From contig CALHVU010000040.1 of assembly GCA_938036925.1 (NCBI GenBank), forward strand, positions 1 to 33,708: a stretch of 33,708 bases of DNA. Reading direction: 5' to 3'. The notes beneath the pieces were generated by a model that saw only the letters and a list, made by a program, of their open reading frames with translations, did not search any database and was not told the DNA's origin. Positions 16,485-24,589 of the stretch are shown here, piece by piece (within the stretch, counting starts at the first letter, position 1; each line of letters begins with the position of its first letter). The translations under genes and the position numbers were made by a program. The stretch is from an uncultured Atopobium sp. Its GTDB lineage: Bacteria > Actinomycetota > Coriobacteriia > Coriobacteriales > Atopobiaceae.

Positions 16485-16644
16485 TTTCAACTGAATTGAA
16501 ACTGAAAGAACTCTTATTGGCTTATATATTTACAGATTTACCTGCTCGTTTGCAATTATTTTGATTCTGTAGATATATGAATCTATGCCCCGGTTTCAGA
16601 CCATTCTGTTTCAAGTCCCACACATAACAGAACGCTTTCAGTTT
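16485..16644 (+). promoter_or_regulatory. ATPase leader with alternative base-pairing
   Basis: Six bases after the small ORF stop, TTTCAA/TTGAAA (16485-16501, 5-base loop) can form a hairpin. AAACTGAAAG (16499-16508) is also the exact complement of CTTTCAGTTT (16635-16644), and CTGAAA can pair with TTTCAG at 16594-16599. The pairings compete. No canonical M-box or yybP-ykoY riboswitch was recognised, and no terminator T-run is visible. Confidence 0.4.
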
Positions 16645-16698
16645 GCGTCATACACCAACCAGTTAGTCATTCGTTCCCGCTAATCATCGGAGGTGCAC

Positions 16699-19593
16699 AT
16701 GGCAATCATGAAGCGCACAACCCAACCAAAGACAACTCAGACCACCTCGGGAGAGCTCGGACAGTCCTTGACCTTTGCCGCAACTCACTCGGTGAAGAGT
16801 GTCTGTAGAAAATTTCACACCACTCCAGACGGCCTTGCCATTGACATTGCGCAGGCAAAATACGACCTCGATGGGCCAAACGTCATTACCAGCGCCGCCG
16901 AAGAGCCCTTTATCATCCGCTTGCTCAAGAGCTTTGCAAGCCCTTTCACCTTCATTTTGATTGCCCTCGCTGGCATTTCTTACGTCACTAACGTGGCGCT
17001 TGCCGCAGATGGCGAGAAGGACCCATCAACCGTCGTCATCATTACCGCAATGGTGCTTATCTCCGGCATTATCGACTTTGTCCAAAGCTCCAAGGGAGCC
17101 TCGGCGGCAGCTGCGCTCTCCAAAATGGTAACCTCCACCACAAGGGTTATCCGCCGTCCTATCGACTTTGATGACACGGGCACTGAGCAGGGCTTAAACC
17201 AGAACTCCGACCAAGAGCTCGTCCAAGACGCAGACGCCAACGCGGATGACCTCGCGGACATCGAGGAAGACACCGCCGACGAGACCGAAGCTCCTGAAGA
17301 GCCCAAGATTGCTTCTGCTCTGGGAGAAGAGATCCCCTTTGAACAGGTAGTTGTTGGCGATATCATCCGCCTTGCCTCGGGAGACATGATTCCTGCAGAC
17401 TGCCGCGTTCTGGACGCCAAGGACCTCTTTGTCAACGAGACCGCGCTCACCGGAGAATCAGAGTCCGTCGAGAAAACTGCTGGTGTAGTGCACGCTCGCC
17501 GTCGCGCGGATGGTACACGCTATCCCCTCTCGCTCTCTGAGTGCACAAACCTGCTGTTTGCCGGTACTACCGTTCAGTCGGGAAGTGCCACGGTAGTGGT
17601 AATTACAACAGGCAATAAAACCTACGTAGGCACTATGTCCGAGCTGCTTCAGCAGCCCTCTGGCGAGACCAGCTTTGACGAGGGTCTCAAATCCGTCTCT
17701 AAAGTGCTTGTCTCGTTCATGCTAATCATGTGCCCTATTGTGTTCTTTGCAAACGGTTTCCTTAAGGGTGACTGGTTTGACGCGCTGCTCTTCAGCGTTT
17801 CCGTTGCCGTTGGCATTACCCCTCAGATGTTGCCTGTTATTGTAACCACTTGCCTTTCTCGCGGTGGAACACAGATGGCCAAGCAGGACGTTATTGTCAA
17901 GAATCCGGCAGCAATCCAGAACCTGGGCGCTATGGACATCCTGTGCACCGACAAGACCGGCACCATCACCGCAGACGAAGTTGTGCTTGAGCGCCACCTC
18001 AACATTCTGGGCGAAGAGGATCCTCGCGTGCTCCGTCACGCATATCTGAACAGCTACTTCCAGACGGGCCTTCGCAACCTCATTGACAACGCAATCATCA
18101 AGACTTCCAACGACGAACTGCCCACCAACCTGCTGAGCATTGAGTACGAGAAGATCGACGAGGTCCCGTTTGACTTTGAGCGTCGCCGCATGAGCGTTGT
18201 GGTGCGAAACACTAAAACTGACAAGACGCAGATGATCACTAAGGGCGCTGTCGAGGAAGTCCTCAACGCGTGCTCCTTTGTTGACCTGGACTCCGAGATT
18301 AAGCCGCTGACTCCCGCCCAGCGCAAGAGCGTTATGGACCGCGTCTACCAGCTCAATCAGGAGGGTATGCGCGTGGTTGGCGTTGCTCAGAAGAGCGACC
18401 CTCGCGGCGTCGGCGAGTTTGGCGTAGATGATGAGCGCGACATGGTGCTTATCGGCTACCTGGCCTTCTTGGATCCGCCAAAAGAGAGCGCCCGCGAGGC
18501 AATTGCCAAGCTCAACCAGAGAGGCGTGCAGGTCAAGGTACTCACCGGCGATAACGAGGGCGTCGCTGCTGCCGTCTGCAAGAAGGTTGGCATCCACGTT
18601 GACGAGCTCTTACTTGGAAGCGACGTAGAGAATCTCAACGACGAGCAGCTCAAAGAGCGTGTCGAGAAGACCCAACTCTTTGCAAAGCTGTCCCCTATGC
18701 AAAAGGCTCGCGTTGTCTCTGCGCTCAGGTCTAACAACCACGTGGTCGGCTTCATGGGCGACGGCATCAACGACGCTGCTGCAATGCGCTCCTCCGACGT
18801 AGGAATCTCCGTTGACACCGCTGTCGACGTGGCAAAAGAGTCCGCAGACATCATCTTGCTGCAGAAGGATCTGCTGGTACTTGAGCACGGCGTTGAAGAG
18901 GGTCGCAGAACCTACGGCAACACCATCAAGTACATCAAGGCAACCGCAAGCTCCAATTTTGGTAACGTGCTATCCGTTTTGGTAGCCAGCTTCTTCCTGC
19001 CATTCTTGCCAATGAGCGCGCTTCAGCTGCTCCTCTTGGGTCTTGCATATACCGTTACCTGCATCGCAATTCCTTGGGACAACGTTGACGAGTCGTTCCT
19101 CTCAAGCCCTCGCTCTTGGGATGCACATTCAATTACAAACTTTATGCTTTGGATTGGACCTATCAGTTCAATCTTTGATGTGCTGACCTTTGCCCTCATG
19201 TTCTTTGTAGTCTCTCCCGCACTTGCCGGAGGAACCTGGGCAGAACTTGCTGCAGCTGGAAACATCACTGCTCAAGCACTCTTTATTCTGTCTTTCCAAA
19301 CAGGCTGGTTCATCGAATCCATGTGGACCCAGACCTTTGTTCTCCACGCGCTCAGAACCAATAAGATTCCGTTTATTCAGAGCATGCCATCGGCATCGTT
19401 GCTTGCTCTAACCTCTGCGGGAATCATTGTGGTCAGTGCTCTTCCGTATCTGTCGGTGTTCGCCCAGCCCTTGAGTCTTGTTGCGCTACCTTTATCATTC
19501 TTTGGATGGCTAACTGCACTCATGAGCGGGTATATGGTTCTTATCACCATAATTAAGAGCCTCTACGTCAAGCGATTTGGCTCGCTGCTTTAA
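16699..19593 (+). CDS. mgtA: Magnesium-translocating P-type ATPase (MgtA/MgtB family)
   Basis: Pumps Mg2+ into the cell at the cost of ATP. It has 964 residues from ATG 16699, chosen because GGAGG (16689-16693) is five bases ahead. The actuator motif TGES is at 251-254, the phosphorylated Asp418 is in CTDKTGT, the hinge GDGIND is at 687-692, and the C-terminal block QLLLLGLAYTVTCIAIPWD is typical of the Mg2+ subfamily. An unusual acidic, Gln/Asn/Asp/Glu-rich insert (about 158-206) interrupts the actuator region; it is longer than I expect for the family. The stop is 22 bases from the first nitroreductase, so the genes are probably cotranscribed. Confidence 0.92.
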   Translation: MAIMKRTTQPKTTQTTSGELGQSLTFAATHSVKSVCRKFHTTPDGLAIDIAQAKYDLDGPNVITSAAEEPFIIRLLKSFASPFTFILIALAGISYVTNVALAADGEKDPSTVVIITAMVLISGIIDFVQSSKGASAAAALSKMVTSTTRVIRRPIDFDDTGTEQGLNQNSDQELVQDADANADDLADIEEDTADETEAPEEPKIASALGEEIPFEQVVVGDIIRLASGDMIPADCRVLDAKDLFVNETALTGESESVEKTAGVVHARRRADGTRYPLSLSECTNLLFAGTTVQSGSATVVVITTGNKTYVGTMSELLQQPSGETSFDEGLKSVSKVLVSFMLIMCPIVFFANGFLKGDWFDALLFSVSVAVGITPQMLPVIVTTCLSRGGTQMAKQDVIVKNPAAIQNLGAMDILCTDKTGTITADEVVLERHLNILGEEDPRVLRHAYLNSYFQTGLRNLIDNAIIKTSNDELPTNLLSIEYEKIDEVPFDFERRRMSVVVRNTKTDKTQMITKGAVEEVLNACSFVDLDSEIKPLTPAQRKSVMDRVYQLNQEGMRVVGVAQKSDPRGVGEFGVDDERDMVLIGYLAFLDPPKESAREAIAKLNQRGVQVKVLTGDNEGVAAAVCKKVGIHVDELLLGSDVENLNDEQLKERVEKTQLFAKLSPMQKARVVSALRSNNHVVGFMGDGINDAAAMRSSDVGISVDTAVDVAKESADIILLQKDLLVLEHGVEEGRRTYGNTIKYIKATASSNFGNVLSVLVASFFLPFLPMSALQLLLLGLAYTVTCIAIPWDNVDESFLSSPRSWDAHSITNFMLWIGPISSIFDVLTFALMFFVVSPALAGGTWAELAAAGNITAQALFILSFQTGWFIESMWTQTFVLHALRTNKIPFIQSMPSASLLALTSAGIIVVSALPYLSVFAQPLSLVALPLSFFGWLTALMSGYMVLITIIKSLYVKRFGSLL

Positions 19594-19615
19594 CCTTGCT
19601 CCAGGAAGGACCACG

Positions 19616-20386
19616 ATGGACGTAAAAGAAGCTATGGACCAGCGCATATCTCTGCGCGCGTACGACCAAAAGCCTATTGAGCAAGAGAAACTTTCTCAGC
19701 TCCAGGAAGCCATTGACGTCGCAAATGCCCAGATGGCAGAGGTAGCGCCTGATCACCCCGCAATCCTTACCATCGAGGGTCCTCACCTTGAGGACGGCAC
19801 TTCCGTTCACATGAAGAACAGGTCTATTGTCGGTCCCATTTACCACTACGTAGCAGGTTATTGTGAAGACGCAATTGCCCGTGAACTCATCGGCTACTAT
19901 GGCGAGAAGATCGTTCTTCTCGCCACCCAGCTGGGCATTGGTTCATGCTGGATTGCCGAGACCATGGACTGGAAGACCCTGGCTCGCGACGAGTACAACG
20001 GCCTTAAGCTGGGCATTATTATTTCTATCGGATACGCTCCGGAGAAGATTCCACTCAAGCAGGAGGGCATTCGTACCGCAATTCGCCTGCGTACCAAAAA
20101 GCCCGCGCAGATTATGACGGCAAACGGTACTCCATCTGAGCCGAAGCAGATGCCCGAGTGGTTTAACCGCGGCATTGCTGCGGTTTTGGCATGCCCAACC
20201 GCCATCAACAAGCTGCCAGTTGTATTTGACCTGACAGATGGAGTGGTAAGCGCATCTATGCCTAACCAGCGCCACCTCGTCCAAGACTACGACCTGGGCA
20301 TCTCCAAGCTGCACTTTGAGCTTGCTTCCGACCTCAAGGGTACGTGGGAGCTTGGACAGCCTGGTCGCTTTATCGTTTCCGAGTAG
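19616..20386 (+). CDS. Nitroreductase family protein (TM1586-like, putative FMN oxidoreductase)
   Basis: 256 residues from ATG 19616, with AGGA upstream. N-terminal VKEAMDQRISLRAYDQKPI is the usual flavin-phosphate-contacting start of nitroreductases; LLATQLGIGSCWIAE and LGIIISIGYAPE follow. The C-terminal half (MPEWFNRGIAAVLACPTAINKLPVVF, given here only in part as WFNRGIAAVLACPTAINK, then QDYDLGISKLHFE) is that of the longer, two-lobed subgroup. Expected activity is NAD(P)H-dependent reduction of an unknown acceptor with FMN. It sits between the Mg2+ pump and a second nitroreductase. Confidence 0.82.
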   Translation: MDVKEAMDQRISLRAYDQKPIEQEKLSQLQEAIDVANAQMAEVAPDHPAILTIEGPHLEDGTSVHMKNRSIVGPIYHYVAGYCEDAIARELIGYYGEKIVLLATQLGIGSCWIAETMDWKTLARDEYNGLKLGIIISIGYAPEKIPLKQEGIRTAIRLRTKKPAQIMTANGTPSEPKQMPEWFNRGIAAVLACPTAINKLPVVFDLTDGVVSASMPNQRHLVQDYDLGISKLHFELASDLKGTWELGQPGRFIVSE

Positions 20387-20406
20387 CCTTCCACGCGTAG
20401 CGCCTC

Positions 20407-20510
20407 CCAGCTCACAAACGTCATGTTCCCGAGTGGCGCATTCCTAGACGACACTCCCAGCTCACCGCCCCCCCAGCTCACCGCCGTCCAACAGCGTACC
20501 TCCAGCTCAC
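20407..20510. repeat. Four copies of CCAGCTCAC between the nitroreductase genes
   Basis: CCAGCTCAC occurs at 20407, 20457, 20473 and 20502, mostly preceded by C or T and followed by C-rich sequence (CCGCCC, CCGCCG). The 154-bp gap is C-rich on the plus strand and has no ORF. Irregular spacing (50, 16, 29) rules out a CRISPR. Confidence 0.7.
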
Positions 20511-20540
20511 CAGAGCACCACCAACAAGAAAGGACCACGT

Positions 20541-21248
20541 ATGGCCTGTTCCGCACAACACGTTGCAAACAAAGTTCTCTCGTCCTACCAGTGGAGACTT
20601 GCAACTAAAAAGTACGACCCTACCAAGAACGTCTCTGACGAGGACCTTGAGGTAATCCTTGAGGCTGGTCGTTTGGCACCAAGCTCTTACGGTCTAGAGC
20701 CTTGGCGCTTCCTGGTTGTTAATCTGCGAGAGGATCAGGCCTCTGAGCAGTCACTTCGCCTTAAAGAGAAACTTTACGAGCCATGCTATGGTGCTCGCGC
20801 ATCCCTTAACGGCGCTCACTACCTGGTTATTCTTCTTGCTCGCAAGAACGTCAATGCAGAGTCTGCTTACGTCAAGCACATGATGCACGACATCAAGCAG
20901 CTTCCTGCAGACTTTGAACCAACCTATGCGGCTGCTTTCAAGAACTTCCAGGAGAACATGTTTGACCTGGTAGGTAACGAACGCGCCACCTTTGACTGGG
21001 CTTGCAAGCAGACCTACATTGCGCTTTCAAACATGCTTACCATGGCCGCTATGATTGGTGTCGATAGCTGCCCAATCGAGGGCTTTAACCGCGAAGCTGT
21101 CGATAAGATTTTGGAAGAAGAGGGTCTTCTCGACGGCGGCCAGTACAACGACTTTGGCGTTTCCTGCATGCTTAGCTTGGGCTATCGTGATATGGATCCT
21201 GTCCAAAAGCGTCGCCAGCCAGCCGAGGATGTTATCGTCAAACTGTAA
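20541..21248 (+). CDS. NAD(P)H-dependent nitroreductase
   Basis: 235 residues, classic single-domain nitroreductase. ATKKYDPTKNVSDEDLEVILEAGRLAPSSYGLEPW covers the FMN-binding N-terminus (key parts: ATKKYD, RLAPSSYGLEPW); AYIALSN-like QTYIALSNMLTMAAMIG and DSCPIEGFN follow, and the C-terminus has LSLGYRD. This is the NfsB/YfkO-like arrangement. It acts on quinones, nitroaromatics or flavin in the cytosol; the natural substrate is unknown. AGGACC precedes the ATG. It is last in the ATPase-nitroreductase run, which ends at the terminator 21273-21311. Confidence 0.9.
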   Translation: MACSAQHVANKVLSSYQWRLATKKYDPTKNVSDEDLEVILEAGRLAPSSYGLEPWRFLVVNLREDQASEQSLRLKEKLYEPCYGARASLNGAHYLVILLARKNVNAESAYVKHMMHDIKQLPADFEPTYAAAFKNFQENMFDLVGNERATFDWACKQTYIALSNMLTMAAMIGVDSCPIEGFNREAVDKILEEEGLLDGGQYNDFGVSCMLSLGYRDMDPVQKRRQPAEDVIVKL

Positions 21249-21272
21249 AGCGTTGTTACACTAACTTTTGAG

Positions 21273-21320
21273 CTGCCTCCTATTTCCCAACACCAAGGAA
21301 ATAGGAGGCAGTTTGTTTAG
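21273..21320 (+). terminator. Terminator of the mgtA-nitroreductase operon
   Basis: Perfect 15-bp stem (21273-21287 with 21297-21311, CTGCCTCCTATTTCC and complement), 9-base loop, followed by TTTGTTT. Confidence 0.88.
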
Positions 21321-21483
21321 CAGGCAATTCTTTGCTGAGAGAGAAAGTCTTTGCTTTGTAAGAGCTTATTGCTCATGCGAAACTCGGTCACACACAGCTT
21401 GATCGCACACCATTTTGTCGCCAACTGGTCTTTTGTGGCGCGAAGTAGCTTATTCTGATTCAAAAATAGTTTATTTCGGTGCG

Positions 21484-21671
21484 AAGTGGTAAAAAATGCG
21501 TTTATTTGGAAAATACAGGATTGGCTAATTTCTATGCAAGCGATTTACCAGCGCTTTTTATTGGACGAATTTTTCGTGCACATTCACATTATTTCTGAAC
21601 TGCTCAAACGTAAATGCCAAAAAGACAAAACACAAAAATTATTTCCAACTAAACGGGTTTTTTACCCAAAA
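21484..21671 (-). repeat. Terminal-inverted-repeat element, copy B
   Basis: Arms at 21487-21510 and 21644-21667 match as inverted repeats at 20 of 24 positions and enclose 181 bp, exactly the length of copy A (10850-11030). It is in reverse orientation to copy A. Internal blocks lie at identical offsets: CTGCTCAAACGTAA at 21600-21613 and TATGCAAG at 21533-21540. Confidence 0.85.
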
Positions 21672-21880
21672 CAGCACCCTCTGAATGACATATCAATTTC
21701 TTGATTAGTTTTTGTGCATATTAGGCGGTCTTTATGCACGCAAGGTGACTTCGTACGTTTTGAGCGCCCTGTAAGCCTCGCCCGCCCTGTACGCCCCGCG
21801 CGCTCCGGCGCGCCGTACACGCCGCGTAACGACGACGTGTATGGTACGCTCGCGTGATCAACCAGCAAGAAAACCGCTTG

Positions 21881-22936
21881 CTACCTGCGGATAAACCTAA
21901 AGCCGCGACCAGAGTGGATGTACGGCAAGAATGCGCGATCTTCTTCGCAGATACTTCCTGCGACGTTATCGCGAGCATCAAGCTCCAAAAGACCTCGAGC
22001 AATCGAAAGCTCCCCTGCATAGCGACCATATGCTTTACTGCTTACCAAGATAGCGCCAGTAGCAACAGTTTCCCAGGTAGAAGGCTTTGCGTCGTATACG
22101 GGAGCGTCTTTCCACAGCCTGGACTCCTGCGAGCGGATAATATACGAGCTGGAATCAGGTCGATCGGTCTGAAGTCGATCGTAGAGATACTCAAATTCAG
22201 GCTTGAGTTCCGTCTTTAGCTCAATGCAGTTTTGCTCAAGCTGACCAATGCGCTTCCACGTAGCCTCAGTAACATCTGGGTCGCCAATAAGCACCACGTC
22301 AGAGTCAGCGTCGTAGAGAGCAAGCATCGCCTGAATAAGCGCATCGCCCGAAAGTCCACGGTGTTCCTCGACAGTTGGCAGTCCCTCATAGAGAGGACCG
22401 CGGAAACTCTCGCCAGGAACAAACGAGAAAATCTGGAATCCGAGCGCCGAAAGGCGTGCGTTAATCTGTGCGACGCGCTCCAGCGAAAGGCCCGTGTAGC
22501 TCTTGGGATAGTAATTGTGGCAGGCGGCAAAACGGGTGAAGTCGGCACCAGCTGCTCGCCATGCGGAAATGTCGTCCTTAGTGATAGTTGAAGCGTTAAA
22601 AACTACGTGGAACTTGCGAGAAAGCTCTACGGTCTCCTCCGCGTCAAACCCAAAGTCAAGACGCACATACGTAATGCCCAGCTCCGCAAGCTCGTCAAAC
22701 TTCTGAACGCCAAGTTTGGAAAGAGTAGCAGGAGAAACATCAGCAATGAGGTTAATCTCCGCCTTCCTGCAAAGCTCCAAAAGCCTACGAGCCTCAGTGC
22801 GATAATCAATTCCCTCTTCCTCGGGAATCTGGAGAGAAGTAAAGGCGTAGTGGCATCCGGCTGCCTGCGCTTTTGCTACAACCTCAGCATTAGCTTCATA
22901 TCCACTGGCAAAATACAGTGAAATTCCGGTGCGCAT
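21881..22936 (-). CDS. mupG: 6-phospho-N-acetylmuramidase MupG (DUF871 TIM-barrel family)
   Basis: In the characterised Staphylococcus enzyme this family cleaves MurNAc-6P-GlcNAc, taken in by the PTS, to MurNAc-6P and GlcNAc. From ATG 22936 it has 351 residues, the family length. N-terminal RTGISLYFASGYE opens a TIM barrel (FTSLQIPEEE, LIADVSP, YVRLDFGF, FNASTI, ACHNYYPKSYTGLS); the C-terminal cyclophilin-like domain ends YIHSGRGFRFIRR. GGAGG seven bases before ATG decides the start. The neighbours murP, murQ and murR strongly support this over a generic DUF871 call. It is separated from murP by a terminator and by a leader carrying repeat motifs. Confidence 0.9.
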   Translation of the reverse strand: MRTGISLYFASGYEANAEVVAKAQAAGCHYAFTSLQIPEEEGIDYRTEARRLLELCRKAEINLIADVSPATLSKLGVQKFDELAELGITYVRLDFGFDAEETVELSRKFHVVFNASTITKDDISAWRAAGADFTRFAACHNYYPKSYTGLSLERVAQINARLSALGFQIFSFVPGESFRGPLYEGLPTVEEHRGLSGDALIQAMLALYDADSDVVLIGDPDVTEATWKRIGQLEQNCIELKTELKPEFEYLYDRLQTDRPDSSSYIIRSQESRLWKDAPVYDAKPSTWETVATGAILVSSKAYGRYAGELSIARGLLELDARDNVAGSICEEDRAFLPYIHSGRGFRFIRR

Positions 22937-22953
22937 AAATCCTCCAAGTAAAT

Positions 22954-22967
22954 TGCAAACGCTTCTA
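22954..22967 (-). promoter_or_regulatory. Candidate cre-like site in the mupG leader
   Basis: TGCAAACGCTTCTA on the plus strand matches the Gram-positive cre pattern (TGNNARCGNWWWCA) except at two positions. It lies between the murP terminator and the mupG ribosome site. Weak evidence. Confidence 0.25.
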
Positions 22968-22970
22968 GAA

Positions 22971-22985
22971 GACGGGTTTCTCGCC
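22971..22985 (-). repeat. Leader motif GGCGAGAAACCCGTC
   Basis: The same 15-mer lies at 4371-4385 before disA; a one-base-longer form is at 31281-31296 before the glyoxalase-family gene; a 14-base match in the other orientation is at 7233-7246 before clpC. All are intergenic. Here it overlaps the inverted repeat TTCTCG/CGAGAA (22978-22994). Confidence 0.7.
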
Positions 22986-23038
22986 AATCGAGAAGACCGA
23001 CGAGAAAACCGACGGGCAGCCAGTTGGGTGCCGGGCGA

Positions 23039-23077
23039 GAAAAAATCCCTCTTCCTAGAATACCTAAGAAGAGGGAT
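23039..23077 (-). terminator. Rho-independent terminator of murP
   Basis: Minus strand: 10-bp stem ATCCCTCTTC/GAAGAGGGAT with a 13-base loop, followed by TTTTTT. It starts 25 bases after the murP stop, ahead of mupG. Confidence 0.9.
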
Positions 23078-23101
23078 AAACGTTTCTAGAACGTGCGGTT
23101 T

Positions 23102-24589
23102 TTACTCGCCGAAGACGTCGTTAATACGATCCTCGTCAACGCCGAAGAACCAAGTAAGTGCAAAGCCTGCAGCGTAAGCAAGAAGCATTGCAAGCAGGTA
23201 GAAGACCTGGTTACCAGGCTGGACAATCAGCAAACCAAAGAGGCCGGAGACGCCCTGGGAAACGGTACCAAGGTGGAAGAGGTAAGCAACTACGGAGCCA
23301 ATACCGGAGCCAAGGCATGCGGTGATGAATGGCTTACCAAGAGGCAGGGTAACTGCGTACATAAGAGGCTCGCCGATGCCGAGCATACCAACTGGGATGG
23401 ACTCGGTCAGGTACTTCTTGACGCGCTTGTTCTTGGTCTTGAAGAGGATTGCAAGACCAGCACCAACCTGGCCGCCGCCTGCCATCATCAGCAGAGGAAG
23501 CAGGTAGTTGATGCCCTGAGTTGGGCCCTCTGGGTTGTTAAGCATAACGTGGATTGGGGTAAGTGCCTGGTGAAGACCAACGGAAACCAGTGGCAGGAAG
23601 GTAGAACCAAGCAGGTAAGCACCAAAGACGCCAAGCTTGTCATAGAAGAACTGAAGGACAAAGAAGATTGCCTGAGTGAGCCATGCACCTGCAGGCTGAA
23701 GAATCAGGACAGAACCAATAACACCGATGATGACGGTGCAAAGTGGAGTCAGGAAGGTGTCAAGAACGCTTGGCATAACCTTGTGCAGATTCTTCTCCAG
23801 GAATGCGAAGAAGATTGCGCAGATGATTGCACCAATCATGCCGCCTGCCGCTGCGTTGAACAGGTCAGAGGAAGCGACGATAAATGCGCCCTCCTTGAAA
23901 GCAACAGTTGGGAGGCTGAATGGAAGGTGAACCAGACGAGTTGCAACGCCGTCAACAGTCTTGGAAGCAAGAAGAGGCATACCAGCGTTAGCAATGGAGA
24001 GTGCACCGGCCATAGCACCAAGAACGCGAGAACCGCCAAACTCCTTGGCAGCGTTCTCGCCAGCGAGAACTGGCAGGTAAGCGAAAAGTGCCCAACCCAT
24101 GGTCCAGATAGCTGCGAACCACCACTCGTTAGCAAAAGCCTTACCAGTGGAGAAGTTGATAACGTTGATGATACCGTTGATCAGACCTGCAGAAATGATG
24201 CCAGGAAGCAGTGGAACAAAGATGTTAGCAATCTTCTTGAGGAAGCGCTGAACAGGCTTGTTCTCGTACTTAGCCTTCTGAGCTGCCTTGTTGTCCTTAG
24301 CTGCGGAAACAACGTCGTCCTCAGATGCGTCACCAGCAGCAACGCCGGTAAGCTTGGAGAACTCAACAATAACCTTGTTGACAACGCCAGGACCAAGAAC
24401 AACCTCAAGGTACTCTGCATCCTCGACCAGACCCATGACACCGTCGATAGCCTTGATGGCCTCGGAGTCAACCTTTGAAGGATCTGCGGTCTTAATGCGG
24501 AGCCTGGTCATGCAGACCATGTTGCTCTGAACATTTTCTTTACCACCGACGGCAGCAAGAATCTGTTCTGAAAGCTTGGTGTAATCCAT
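23102..24589 (-). CDS. murP: PTS system MurNAc-type EIIBC component
   Basis: Imports and phosphorylates N-acetylmuramic acid, or the MurNAc-GlcNAc disaccharide, at the expense of PEP. From ATG 24589 it has 495 residues: an N-terminal IIB domain with the phospho-cysteine Cys26 in MVCMTRLRI (about 1-85), a linker rich in Ala/Lys/Asp, and a IIC domain with about ten membrane segments (FVPLLPGIISAGLINGIIN at its start, GIGEPLMYAVTLPLGKPF further on). There is no IIA domain, which is normal for MurP; EIIA-Glc or another donor is supplied in trans. AGAAGGAAAG precedes ATG 24589. The MurNAc assignment rests mostly on the murQ/murR/mupG neighbourhood, since glucose/sucrose-family EIIBCs are similar. 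Confidence 0.9.
   Translation of the reverse strand: MDYTKLSEQILAAVGGKENVQSNMVCMTRLRIKTADPSKVDSEAIKAIDGVMGLVEDAEYLEVVLGPGVVNKVIVEFSKLTGVAAGDASEDDVVSAAKDNKAAQKAKYENKPVQRFLKKIANIFVPLLPGIISAGLINGIINVINFSTGKAFANEWWFAAIWTMGWALFAYLPVLAGENAAKEFGGSRVLGAMAGALSIANAGMPLLASKTVDGVATRLVHLPFSLPTVAFKEGAFIVASSDLFNAAAGGMIGAIICAIFFAFLEKNLHKVMPSVLDTFLTPLCTVIIGVIGSVLILQPAGAWLTQAIFFVLQFFYDKLGVFGAYLLGSTFLPLVSVGLHQALTPIHVMLNNPEGPTQGINYLLPLLMMAGGGQVGAGLAILFKTKNKRVKKYLTESIPVGMLGIGEPLMYAVTLPLGKPFITACLGSGIGSVVAYLFHLGTVSQGVSGLFGLLIVQPGNQVFYLLAMLLAYAAGFALTWFFGVDEDRINDVFGE

Larger units (their letters stand above)
21249..21880. other. 632-bp intergenic region with element copy B and a GC-rich tail
   Basis: It holds the operon terminator (21273-21320), an unassigned AT-rich stretch, the second 188-bp repeat element (21484-21671), a 7-bp inverted repeat GTGCATA/TATGCAC (21714-21739), and a GC-rich block (about 21755-21850) with CGCCCTGTA repeated twice. 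No credible gene was found. No clear terminator for the leftward mupG gene is visible. Confidence 0.7.

Noticed and set aside
16479..16698. M-box or yybP-ykoY riboswitch upstream of the P-type ATPase
   Set aside because: None of the conserved sequence blocks of these classes could be found by eye; only simple alternative hairpins are present.
20407..20510. Possible CRISPR or phage attachment site
   Set aside because: Nine-base repeats with irregular spacing and no integrase nearby.
23093..24478. Long open frame (461 codons) on the plus strand opposite murP
   Set aside because: Antisense shadow of a strongly conserved PTS gene; low-complexity composition (Cys/Asn/Asp rich) and no ribosome site.
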